From NCBI GenBank assembly GCA_035542775.1, contig DATKKX010000356.1, positions 1-8,644 on the forward strand: a stretch of 8,644 nucleotides of DNA. The letters run 5' to 3'. The notes under the pieces are model-generated. The model did no database searches and was not told where the DNA came from. It worked only from the letters and a program-made list of their open reading frames with translations. The DNA comes from DATKKX01 sp035542775 (GTDB lineage Bacteria; Planctomycetota; Phycisphaerae; UBA1845; UTPLA1). Shown here in pieces: positions 1 through 6,203 of this stretch; positions within the stretch are counted from its first letter, which is position 1, and every line of letters starts with the position of its first letter. A program made the position numbers and the translations under genes.

Positions 1-508
1 CGGCATTCGCCATGAGCGATCCGGCGGCCAGCGTCAGAATGGCCAGCACTCCCACGCCCGACGCCACGGCCTGGTACGCCCGGCGATAAGACTTCCATGC
101 GCTGCCCTCGCGGTGCACGGTCGGCAGGAACAGCCACGCTACAACGCCCGCGATCACGGGCACGAGCAGCATGACCCACATTACGGCCAGTTCCGCCCTG
201 CCGATCGATCCGTCGCGGTGCCACTGACGCCAGACGTCGGCGAATGAGTACTCATAAACAGGCATACCGGGTGACCGCCACTCCCGCTCGACGGTCGCAC
301 CCCACATCAAGAGAAAGACGAACACCCCGGCCACGCAGCCAATGCCGAGAACAAAGGCGATCAGCCAGGCGACACGCGGACCGCCGGTCATCCGCACCGC
401 CGCCCGGCGCGGCGTAAAGATGCCCCACCACGGCGCGAACACGACGCCGAGCCAGGAGTACGGCCGTCGCTGCGTTTCAACGCCCTGTTGTGTCGCAGCT
501 TCATTCAT
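1..508 (-). CDS. Multi-pass membrane protein, N-terminal part (truncated by window edge)
   Basis: Reading from the ATG at 508-506 toward base 1 gives 169 codons with no stop, so the gene continues beyond the left edge. The cytoplasmic-looking N-terminus (about residues 1-45) contains PYSWLGVVFAPWWGIFTPRR. Hydrophobic segments follow at about 47-69, 106-128 and 148-168, which suggests at least three membrane helices. The W-x-IF-x-PR-x-A-x-x-R pattern before the first helix resembles the entry motif of bacterial Yip1-like membrane proteins, but the rest is not diagnostic. No catalytic motif is visible and I do not assign a function. The gene lies downstream of the OmpA-like lipoprotein on the same strand, but a strong hairpin terminator separates them, so it is probably transcribed on its own. 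The Shine-Dalgarno sequence is poor. Confidence 0.72.
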   Translation of the reverse strand, partial: MNEAATQQGVETQRRPYSWLGVVFAPWWGIFTPRRAAVRMTGGPRVAWLIAFVLGIGCVAGVFVFLLMWGATVEREWRSPGMPVYEYSFADVWRQWHRDGSIGRAELAVMWVMLLVPVIAGVVAWLFLPTVHREGSAWKSYRRAYQAVASGVGVLAILTLAAGSLMANA

Positions 509-525
509 GTGATTTGCCGCCCGCG

Positions 526-554
526 ATTCTAACCGCTCGCCGGCGCGGAGACGA
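526..554 (-). promoter_or_regulatory. Possible promoter of the membrane protein gene
   Basis: On the minus strand, TAGAAT (531-526) is a 5/6 match to a sigma-70 -10 box, and its end lies 17 bases before the ATG at 508. The hexamer 17 bases upstream (TCGTCT, 554-549) is a poor -35 match and overlaps the T-run of the preceding terminator. The call rests almost entirely on the -10 box. Confidence 0.28.
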
Positions 555-585
555 AAACGCCCGGCGAGTCACCCCGCCGGGCGTT
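554..585 (-). terminator. Rho-independent terminator of the OmpA-like lipoprotein gene
   Basis: A perfect 11-bp inverted repeat (556-566 with 575-585, arm AACGCCCGGCG) encloses an 8-base loop. Read on the minus strand, the stem runs into TTTT. It starts 54 bases after the stop codon of the minus-strand gene at 640-1683 and ends before the next minus-strand gene, as expected for an intrinsic terminator. The T-run is short, so termination may be partial. Confidence 0.72.
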
Positions 586-639
586 GAATCTCACGCTTCA
601 CTATCGCAACCACCCCCCGTGGTGCCGACGCCCTCCCCG

Positions 640-1683
640 TCAATCCCCCCCTTCGCTGCCGACCTCCACCGCCTTCGGCGCAGCCGCCGGACTCGCTGGT
701 GTCCCCGTCGCAGGCTTGGCCGCGGCCGGCCTCCCCGCAGCCGGCTTGGCCGCCGCGGGCGGCGTCTCTCTTGCCGGGGGCTTCTCAGCCGCAACGGGCG
801 CCTTGGCCGGCGCTTTGGGCGCGGCCGAAGCTGCCTCCGCCTTGCCTGGCTCCACCGGCGTGGTATCCATGCCGGGCACATGCTCTTGTCGTGAGACCAG
901 GTATATCTCGACGCGCCGATTGGCCTCGGCGCCGCCTCTCGGAGGATTCACCACGCGCGGCCTGAACTCGCCATAGCCCATCGCCGCCATCCGTTTGTAG
1001 TCCACGCCGGACCCATTCAGCACGAACAGCACAGCTACCGCGCGGTGCACCGACAGATGCCAGTTGGTCGGGTGCTTCTTGGCGGTGCCGGGGCCGATCC
1101 GCACGTCGTCGGTGTGGCCGACGATGACGATCTCGAACGGCTGGGCCGCGGCGCTGTTGACGATCTCGGCGAAGGCCTGCAACGACGCCTTGGCCGTGTC
1201 GCGGACCTCGTCGCTGCCCAGGGCAAACGTCAGATCGCTCTTCCATCGCACCGCCCCGCGGAGCGGATCATACTCCACCGCGTCGGGGTACCTGGCCGCG
1301 AATTCCTTCAAGGCCTTGTCCAGCTCCGGCGGCAGCTTGACCTCGACGACCTTCACGTCGCCGATGCCCTTGGCCAGCATGTCATCCATCTTCGCCTGAA
1401 GGTCCTTGGCGAAGGCATCCAGCCGCGCGTTCTCCGACTTCAGCGTCTCCGCCAGCGCCTTGGCCTGATCCAGCTGGCGGAGCAAATCCTCCCGCTCGGC
1501 CTGGAGGGCATTGGCCCGCGCGCGCTCATCCGCGAGATCGCGTTCCAAAGCTTCGGCCCGCTCGACCGCCTTCCGCCGTCCGAACTTCTCCCGCAGGTAT
1601 TCATCCCGCGAGACGCATCCCGCCGTGGTCATCCATATGCTTGCCAATCCGCCTACCAGCACCAGCATCCTTGTCGTTCTCAT
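640..1683 (-). CDS. OmpA/Pal-like peptidoglycan-binding lipoprotein with Ala-Pro-Lys tail
   Basis: This is a 347-residue envelope protein likely to tie the outer membrane to the cell wall. Residues 1-22 form a lipoprotein signal peptide ending TTAG before Cys23. Residues about 26-104 are charged, heptad-like and rich in Glu, Arg and Ala, so probably a coiled coil. The OmpA C-terminal domain spans about 125-265, with GHTDD (189-193), NWHLS (207-211), GYGEFRP and NRRVEI (255-260), the usual peptidoglycan-binding signature. Residues about 269-347 are a low-complexity tail of Ala, Pro and Lys with KPA-type repeats, probably disordered. The frame stays open upstream to 1809. ATG 1683 is preferred because it gives the signal peptide, has GGAG seven bases before it, and leaves the promoter at 1781-1809 outside the coding region. 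The domain assignment is secure; the exact role is inferred from the family. Confidence 0.9.
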   Translation of the reverse strand: MRTTRMLVLVGGLASIWMTTAGCVSRDEYLREKFGRRKAVERAEALERDLADERARANALQAEREDLLRQLDQAKALAETLKSENARLDAFAKDLQAKMDDMLAKGIGDVKVVEVKLPPELDKALKEFAARYPDAVEYDPLRGAVRWKSDLTFALGSDEVRDTAKASLQAFAEIVNSAAAQPFEIVIVGHTDDVRIGPGTAKKHPTNWHLSVHRAVAVLFVLNGSGVDYKRMAAMGYGEFRPRVVNPPRGGAEANRRVEIYLVSRQEHVPGMDTTPVEPGKAEAASAAPKAPAKAPVAAEKPPARETPPAAAKPAAGRPAAAKPATGTPASPAAAPKAVEVGSEGGD

Positions 1684-1780
1684 CGCCTGTCTCCAATCCT
1701 GCTCATGTTCCGCAGGTCGTGATTTTCGAGAATGGTTCTGGCATCTGCCGCGTGACCAACCCGCGCCAACGCCGCCGGGT

Positions 1781-1809
1781 ATTATGCCTACCCCCCACCC
1801 GGGCATCAA
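1781..1809 (-). promoter_or_regulatory. Sigma-70-type promoter of the OmpA-like lipoprotein gene
   Basis: On the minus strand, TTGATG (1809-1804) and CATAAT (1786-1781) are separated by exactly 17 bases. They match the -35 and -10 consensus at 4/6 and 5/6 positions. Transcription would start near 1774 and give a leader of about 90 bases before ATG 1683. Confidence 0.55.
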
Positions 1810-2087
1810 CCATCATTACCACCCCCGAAAACCGGGCCTGAAATGCACGAAATGCGGTCACCGCCTCGGCATTTCCTGTGCGGGGACACCGGCGCGCCGC
1901 GCCGCCGCTGCGCGCGGCGAGGACGTTGGAAGTCGCCGGCTCGAGGTCATTGGTCACGGCCGATGGACGGCGACCGGACGCATGTGCCAGGGCCGACAAT
2001 ATGCCCTTGCGGGTCGGAATGTCACCCTGGCGATTGACCGCGGATCTGGATGTATCGGATCTGCTGGCCAAAGATCGCGGCCGGTAT

Positions 2088-2117
2088 GGGGAGGGCGAAG
2101 CCCTGCTTTGTCCGTGA
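2088..2117 (-). repeat. Dispersed 30-base palindromic repeat, copy A
   Basis: The reverse complement of this stretch matches 3190-3219 at 26 of 30 positions. Weaker similarity continues for about a dozen bases on each side. The shared core contains GACAAAGC or its variant followed by a GCTT half-site, so copy B can fold into a hairpin. In copy A the second half-site has drifted. Two inverted copies about 1.07 kb apart in one spacer suggest a REP-like or miniature mobile element. Confidence 0.5.
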
Positions 2118-2257
2118 GGCGCGAGGCGAGTTCCGCCCACCGCCATCGGCTTGCCGTTTCCAGCCGAGACGGCGTTTGCGGCTGCCGGACGCCGTTACAC
2201 CAGCATTGGGTTCGCCGCACGGTGGTAATCTCCGGTAAAAGCCGGTACGGAAGAAGC

Positions 2258-2292
2258 AGCGGTCAGCGGTCAGCAGTCGGCACTCGGCATTC
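2258..2292. repeat. Degenerate heptamer tandem array (RGCNNTC)
   Basis: Five consecutive 7-base units fit RGCNNTC without a gap. The first two are identical (AGCGGTC) and the later ones change step by step. It lies in the gene-poor spacer and cannot be explained by a codon pattern, because no gene is evident here. Confidence 0.6.
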
Positions 2293-2350
2293 TGGTTTTG
2301 CGCGCTGGTGGGTACCTCCTTTCTTGTCGGGCGGGCTGCTTGAACTCCGG

Positions 2351-2390
2351 CAAAGTTGAAATCTCTTGAAAGGGGTTGAAAGCCGCTGAA
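2351..2390. repeat. Decamer tandem array ending in YTGAA
   Basis: Four in-register 10-base units each end in TTGAA (CTGAA in the last), while the first five positions vary. The YTGAA motif therefore recurs once per DNA helical turn at 2356, 2366, 2376 and 2386. Confidence 0.5.
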
Positions 2391-2393
2391 GCT

Positions 2394-2421
2394 TTTAGCT
2401 ATTTGCTGTTAGCTATTGGCC
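2394..2421. repeat. Degenerate heptamer tandem array (NTTNGCY)
   Basis: Four consecutive 7-base units follow NTTNGCY, for example GTTAGCT. The array starts three bases after the decamer block and differs in sequence from the heptamer array at 2258-2292. Confidence 0.45.
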
Positions 2422-2490
2422 ACCCTCAGGACCCGGCGGGCGGCCGCTCGGGGGCCTGCTGCAAACCGGAGAAATTTTTCTCGCCGCACT

Positions 2491-2520
2491 TTAGCGCATG
2501 TTAAGGGATGTTACCGCAGA
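2491..2520. repeat. Short decamer array (TTANNGNATG-like)
   Basis: Three 10-base units start with TTA, share G at position 6, and the first two end in ATG. With only three units the case is weaker than for the neighbouring arrays. Confidence 0.3.
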
Positions 2521-2635
2521 TGGAACTTGTCCAATCGTGCGTGGCCACTGTTCAAGCAACCTCCCCTTATGCAGGTACACAATTGCCGTAATCCCAACTA
2601 TACCCGAACATTAGCCGGAAGTCAAATGGCGCTGC

Positions 2636-2691
2636 GGAAAAACGAAAACCGACCATCGAAGAGTGGAAATCGAAAGGCTGAGATCGGGGTA
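2636..2691. repeat. Degenerate heptamer array (CGAAANN-like)
   Basis: Eight consecutive 7-base units tend to start with CG or a close variant followed by purines, for example CGAAAAC and CGAAAGG. The periodicity is visible, but several units have drifted far from the consensus. Confidence 0.4.
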
Positions 2692-2780
2692 TTCGGCGTG
2701 TTCATGCGATGGCAGAGAAGTGGGGTCGTGCAGGCTTGGAGCAAGGGGCTGTGAGCAGATCGGCCCGGTCATCGCCAGGC

Positions 2781-2809
2781 TTGCTATTCGGAGGCGGGAA
2801 TTGTACACT
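2781..2809 (+). promoter_or_regulatory. Possible promoter for the cysteine-rich small protein
   Basis: TTGCTA (2781-2786) and TACACT (2804-2809) are 17 bases apart and match the sigma-70 boxes at 4/6 each. The -10 box ends seven bases before the ATG at 2817, so transcription would begin at about that ATG and give a leaderless message. This supports 2817 as the ancestral start of the frameshifted gene that follows. Confidence 0.35.
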
Positions 2810-2853
2810 GGCGTGTATGCACCAGGTGCCCGGCGTGCGGGACGAATACGAAG

Positions 2854-3171
2854 GTGCGAAAGGTGCCGCTGGTGGTCGTCGTTGAGCCTAAGCAGCCCGT
2901 CGCCTTGAACAAGACCTGCCGCTACTGCAAGCACTGCGACCTGCTCATGGCGCGGCAGGCGGAGGTCGAGGCTCTCCTGGTGGTGGCCCTCGAAAAGACC
3001 TGCCCGCACGTCATCGGCCATCCCTACACCGTCATCGGGACGCTGGACCGCGAGGATTGGCGCGACGGCTCGCGTGCCCGATGCCCGGCGGCTGAGATAT
3101 TTCGCCGAACACATGTGTTTGAGGATTTCCTGCACTTTGGATACGAGCCTGGCGGGTGGGGGCCGGCGTGA
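2854..3171 (+). CDS. Small cysteine-rich (zinc-ribbon-like) protein, 5' end probably frameshifted
   Basis: The intact open part from GTG 2854 gives 105 residues. It has a CRYCKHC motif (22-28), an amphipathic stretch after DLLMARQ, and a conserved-looking block with VIGHPYTVIGTLDREDWR. The same frame is open upstream without a good start codon and encodes CTRCPACG just before the GTG. A second cysteine knuckle is therefore lost if translation starts at 2854. An ATG at 2817 is one base out of frame: removing one G at 2825/2826 would read MHQCPACGTNTK directly into the body, giving about 117 residues and two CxxC pairs that could bind one zinc. I recall similar small proteins in planctomycetes but know no function for them. 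It could be a recent pseudogene, a sequencing error, or a gene using a rare start such as ATT 2800. Confidence 0.62.
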   Translation: MRKVPLVVVVEPKQPVALNKTCRYCKHCDLLMARQAEVEALLVVALEKTCPHVIGHPYTVIGTLDREDWRDGSRARCPAAEIFRRTHVFEDFLHFGYEPGGWGPA

Positions 3172-3189
3172 ACCCCCTCCACGCACGCG

Positions 3190-3219
3190 TCACGGCCAAA
3201 GCAGAGCTTTGTCCTCCCC
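3190..3219 (+). repeat. Dispersed 30-base palindromic repeat, copy B (hairpin)
   Basis: This inverted partner of 2088-2117 matches it at 26 of 30 bases. Its core folds into a 9-bp stem with one mismatch (3194-3202 with 3206-3214) and a 3-base AGA loop. It starts 18 bases after the stop of the cysteine-rich gene and lies between convergent genes, so it may also help end transcription, although no T-run follows. Confidence 0.55.
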
Positions 3220-3288
3220 GATTCACGCCGTGGCGAACATACGCATCCCGCTGTCGCCGGTGAGGGCAGCGGCTCCACCTTGCGGCCG

Positions 3289-5148
3289 TCATTCGGAGGT
3301 GTCCAGTACCGCCATGAACGCCGATTGCGGAATGGCCACTTTGCCGACCTGCTTCATGCGCTTCTTGCCCGCCTTCTGCTTCTCCAGGAGCTTGCGCTTG
3401 CGGGTGATGTCGCCGCCGTAGCACTTGGCGGTCACGTCCTTGCGGACCGGCTTGATGGTCTCGCGGGCGATGATGCGGTTGCCGACGGCGGCCTGGATGG
3501 GGATCTCGAAGAGGTGGCGGTCGATCTCCTTCTTCAAGCGGGTGATCAACCGTCGGCCGCGGTACTCGGCCCGCGAGCGGTGGACGATCACGCTGAGGGC
3601 GTCCACCGGTATGCTGTTGACCAGGATGTTCAGCTTCACCAGGTCGTCGGCCCGGAAGCCGATCAGCTCGTAGTCCATCGTGCCGTAGCCGCTGGTCACG
3701 CTCTTGAGCCGGTCGAAGTAGTCGTAGATCACCTCGGCCAGCGGGAACTCGTAGGTCAGCACCACCCGCTCGGGCGAGAGGTACTCGGTCCGCTGGTGCG
3801 CCCCGCGGCGGGACTCGCTCAGCTTCATCACGCCGCCGATGAACCTGCTCGGCAGGATCAGGTCGGCGCGGACATACGGCTCGCGGATCTCCTCGATCTG
3901 CTCCGGCGGCGGCAGATCGGCGGGCGACTCCAGGATGCGGGTGACGCCGTCCTTGTACAGGATCTCGAAGCCGACGGTCGGCGCGGTCTGCACAACGTCG
4001 ATCTCGCTCTCCCGCTCCAGCCGCTCCTGCACGATCTTCATGTGCAGCAGGCCGAGAAAGCCGCAGCGGAAGCCCACGCCGAGGGCCGGGCTGGCGGCGG
4101 GCGTGAAGTTGAAGCTCGAGTCGTTGAGCCACAGCTTCTCGATGGCCTCGCGGAGCTGAGCGCTGGTGGTGCCCGGCCCGGGGTAGAAGTCGCAGAAGAC
4201 CATCTGCTGCGGCGGGCGGTAGCCGGGCAGCGGCTCAGGGCACGGCCGGCCGTCCAGCGTGACGGTATCGCCGATGTTCACGTCGTGGATGGTCTTGATG
4301 CCGGCGAAGAAGTAGCCCACGTCGCCGGCGGAGAGCTCCGGACGGCTGGTCAGCTTGGGCGTGCAAACGCCGAGGTCGCTGACCTGGTGCACTCGCCCCG
4401 CTGCCATGAGCAGCACCTTGTCGGCCTTGTGGAGGACGCCGTCCATCACGCGGACGTGGCAGACGACGCCGCGATGGGGATCGGCCTTGGCATCATAGAT
4501 CAGGGCCTTGAGCGACTCCTCCGGCGAGCCCAGCGGCGGCGGAATCCGCTCGACGATGGCCTGGAGGATCTCCTCGACGCCGACGCCGGTCTTGGCGGAG
4601 GCGAACAGCGCGTCCGACGCGGGCAGGCCCAGGACGTGCTCGAGTTCCAGGGCGATGTCCTCCGGGCGGGCGGCGGGCAGGTCGATCTTGTTGATGACCG
4701 GGATGATCTTGAGGTTCGCGGCGATGGCCTTGTAGGCGTTGGCCAGCGTCTGGGCCTCGATGCCCTGGACGGCATCGACCAGCAGCAGGACGCCCTCGCA
4801 GGCGGCCAAGGCGCGGCTGACCTCGTAATGGAAGTCCACGTGGCCGGGAGTGTCGAGGAGGTTGAGGGCGTAGGTGCCGACGGCCGGGGAGGTTGAGCCG
4901 GGCGCGGCCGCGCGAGGGCGCGGGCCGCTACCTGACTGTGGGCCGGGGTATTCGTATTCCAGCGTGGCGCGGTTGGCCTTGATGGTGATGCCCATCTCCC
5001 GCTCCAGGTCCATATCGTCGAGGAACTGGTCGCGGAACTCCCGCTCGGAGATCGCCCCGCAGCGGAGCAGCAGCCGGTCGGCCAGCGTGCTCTTGCCGTG
5101 GTCGATGTGGGCGATGATGGAGAAGTTGCGGATCCACTCCGTATCCAT
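3289..5148 (-). CDS. lepA: Elongation factor 4 (LepA), ribosome-associated GTPase
   Basis: This 619-residue translational GTPase acts on ribosomes in translation or ribosome assembly. The G domain shows AHIDHGKST (13-21), GITIK (53-57), DTPGH (99-103), NKID (153-156) and SAK (184-186). LepA-specific blocks follow, including RCGFLGLLHM (361-370) and the basic C-terminal tail starting KCYGGDITRKRKLL near residue 575. E. coli LepA has 599 residues; the extra 20 sit between GITIK and DTPGH as a Gly, Pro, Ser and Ala-rich insert (about residues 66-91). ATG 5148 is chosen because it starts the canonical MDTEWIRNFSIIAHIDHGK-type N-terminus; the longer open frame upstream has no family similarity. 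It is transcribed divergently from the uracil-DNA glycosylase gene. Confidence 0.97.
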   Translation of the reverse strand: MDTEWIRNFSIIAHIDHGKSTLADRLLLRCGAISEREFRDQFLDDMDLEREMGITIKANRATLEYEYPGPQSGSGPRPRAAAPGSTSPAVGTYALNLLDTPGHVDFHYEVSRALAACEGVLLLVDAVQGIEAQTLANAYKAIAANLKIIPVINKIDLPAARPEDIALELEHVLGLPASDALFASAKTGVGVEEILQAIVERIPPPLGSPEESLKALIYDAKADPHRGVVCHVRVMDGVLHKADKVLLMAAGRVHQVSDLGVCTPKLTSRPELSAGDVGYFFAGIKTIHDVNIGDTVTLDGRPCPEPLPGYRPPQQMVFCDFYPGPGTTSAQLREAIEKLWLNDSSFNFTPAASPALGVGFRCGFLGLLHMKIVQERLERESEIDVVQTAPTVGFEILYKDGVTRILESPADLPPPEQIEEIREPYVRADLILPSRFIGGVMKLSESRRGAHQRTEYLSPERVVLTYEFPLAEVIYDYFDRLKSVTSGYGTMDYELIGFRADDLVKLNILVNSIPVDALSVIVHRSRAEYRGRRLITRLKKEIDRHLFEIPIQAAVGNRIIARETIKPVRKDVTAKCYGGDITRKRKLLEKQKAGKKRMKQVGKVAIPQSAFMAVLDTSE

Positions 5149-5154
5149 CGCCGC

Positions 5155-5183
5155 ATTGTAACCGCTATTGCGGCAACGGTCGC
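5155..5183 (-). promoter_or_regulatory. Possible lepA promoter, leaderless configuration
   Basis: On the minus strand, TACAAT (5160-5155) matches the -10 consensus at 5/6 and ends six bases before the lepA ATG. Transcription would thus begin at or near the start codon. The hexamer 17 bases upstream (GCGACC, 5183-5178) is a weak -35. No Shine-Dalgarno sequence precedes the ATG, which fits a leaderless message. Confidence 0.4.
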
Positions 5184-5191
5184 CGCTGCTC

Positions 5192-5220
5192 TGGTGACTC
5201 GACTGCCGGCCCGCTAGAAT
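5192..5220 (+). promoter_or_regulatory. Possible promoter of the uracil-DNA glycosylase gene
   Basis: TAGAAT (5215-5220) is a 5/6 match to the -10 box. The -35 region is weak: TGGTGA at 17-base spacing, or GTGACT at 15. A start near 5227 gives a leader of about 73 bases to ATG 5300. The in-frame ATG at 5219 overlaps this -10 box, which argues against it as the translation start. Confidence 0.35.
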
Positions 5221-5299
5221 GCCGCGCGACGAACGCACCCGGGCGCTACTGCGACGGGAACGGGCCTTGCCCGTCCAGCGCCCCGCTTGCGAGGAAACC

Positions 5300-6178
5300 A
5301 TGGAGCCCGATGCTCAGAAGCAGATCGCCGCCGCCCTCAAGTGTCGCTTCGAAGCCGACGCGTTGCTCGGCGCGAGATCGCTGCCGATCGTGATCCCGAC
5401 AGTGAAGAGCGTATCCCCAGGCACCGCACCGGCTATGAGTCGGGGTTCTGCTGCCTTGGAGACGCGCGCCAGACCGGCGGCCGGTCAACCGGCAGCAACG
5501 CCCGCCACGGGCCTGCCTGACATCCAGCCCCTGGCTCCGCGGGCGCCCCCCGAGGCGGCGGAAGTCGAGGCGCGGCGCGTCCAGCTCGATGTCATCGAGA
5601 ACAACGAGGTCAAACCGTGCGTCCGGTGCGGACTGGCCAAGACGCGGACGAAGACGGTTTTCGGCGTCGGAAGCGCGGCCGCGAGGATCCTATTCGTCGG
5701 CGAGGCCCCGGGTCACGATGAGGACGTAAGCGGCGAGCCGTTCGTCGGCCGTGCCGGCAAGCTGCTGACCGACATGATCGAGAAGGGCATGGGCCTGCGC
5801 CGCGAGGACGTGTACATCTGCAACGTGCTCAAGTGCCGGCCACCCAACAACCGTACGCCGGCGGCGGACGAGATCGCCGCGTGCAAGGACTACCTGTTGC
5901 GACAAATCGAAATCATCCGGCCGGAGCTGATCATCGCCCTGGGGGCCCCCGCCGCTCAGACCCTGCTCGGTACGCGCGACGGTATCGGCCGTCTCCGGGG
6001 CCGGTTTCACGACTTCTACCCCAGCGGCTCCAGCATGATCGGCGAACCCATCCCGCTGCTGCCGACCTTCCATCCCGCCTACCTGCTCCGCAGCCCCGGG
6101 GAGAAGACGAAGGCCTGGGCGGACCTGAAGATGGCCATGGCCAAGCTGGGCATCCCCTTGCCGAAACGCGGCCGATGA
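5300..6178 (+). CDS. udg: Family 4 (4Fe-4S) uracil-DNA glycosylase with N-terminal extension
   Basis: This 292-residue enzyme is predicted to remove uracil from DNA in base excision repair. The catalytic domain spans about 100-286: GEAPGHDEDVSGEPFVGRAG from 134, CNVLKCRPPNNRTP from 174, and HPAYLLR (258-264). Four cysteines fit the family's iron-sulfur cluster: C107, C110, C179 and C195. Family 4 enzymes are usually near 200 residues. The extra N-terminus here has a short charged, helix-like segment (about 1-30, ending ADALLGARSLPI) and an Ala-Pro-rich linker to about 90. ATG 5300 is preferred over the in-frame ATG 5219 because GAGGA lies four bases before it and because 5219 falls inside the putative -10 box. 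The gene stands alone, divergent from lepA, with a repeat region downstream. Confidence 0.93.
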   Translation: MEPDAQKQIAAALKCRFEADALLGARSLPIVIPTVKSVSPGTAPAMSRGSAALETRARPAAGQPAATPATGLPDIQPLAPRAPPEAAEVEARRVQLDVIENNEVKPCVRCGLAKTRTKTVFGVGSAAARILFVGEAPGHDEDVSGEPFVGRAGKLLTDMIEKGMGLRREDVYICNVLKCRPPNNRTPAADEIAACKDYLLRQIEIIRPELIIALGAPAAQTLLGTRDGIGRLRGRFHDFYPSGSSMIGEPIPLLPTFHPAYLLRSPGEKTKAWADLKMAMAKLGIPLPKRGR

Positions 6179-6203
6179 GGCGATCCGGTCTTCTCACGCG
6201 AAC

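Larger units (their letters stand above)
1810..2780. other. Long stretch without a convincing gene
   Basis: Nearly 1 kb in which no reading frame on either strand shows a recognisable domain, a sensible start with ribosome binding site, or conserved-looking composition. Open frames exist only because GC-rich DNA has few stops. What can be seen is one copy of a 30-base hairpin-type repeat (2088-2117) and a series of degenerate short tandem arrays between 2258 and 2691. From about 2340 to 2660 it is more AT-rich than the flanking genes. It may be decayed DNA or a repeat-colonised spacer. Confidence 0.6.

Noticed and set aside
2169..2195. 7-bp inverted repeat ACGGCGT with a 13-base loop
   Set aside because: A short GC-rich stem with no nearby gene end and no T-run, within what chance gives in such DNA.
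1511..2359. 282-codon plus-strand frame with KCTKCGH
   Set aside because: It starts inside the OmpA-like gene in antisense, crosses that gene's promoter, and has no domain beyond one chance CxxC. No ribosome binding site or composition supports it.
2611..3186. 191-codon minus-strand frame opposite the cysteine-rich gene
   Set aside because: It is antisense to the better-supported plus-strand gene. Its product is a mix of Arg, Pro and Ser without a motif, and part of it is translated from the heptamer array.
3248..3272. 6-bp stem after the lepA stop as a terminator
   Set aside because: It has a 13-base loop and no T-run on the lepA strand, so the evidence is too thin to list it as a feature.
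3032..4132. 366-codon minus-strand frame inside lepA
   Set aside because: It is an Arg-rich out-of-frame reading of lepA and overlaps the repeat element beyond the lepA stop.
3280..4896. 538-codon open frame on the plus strand opposite lepA
   Set aside because: It is fully antisense to lepA, whose motifs are unmistakable. Its Gly, Val, Leu and Ala-rich product has no recognisable domain. Such shadows are common in GC-rich genes.
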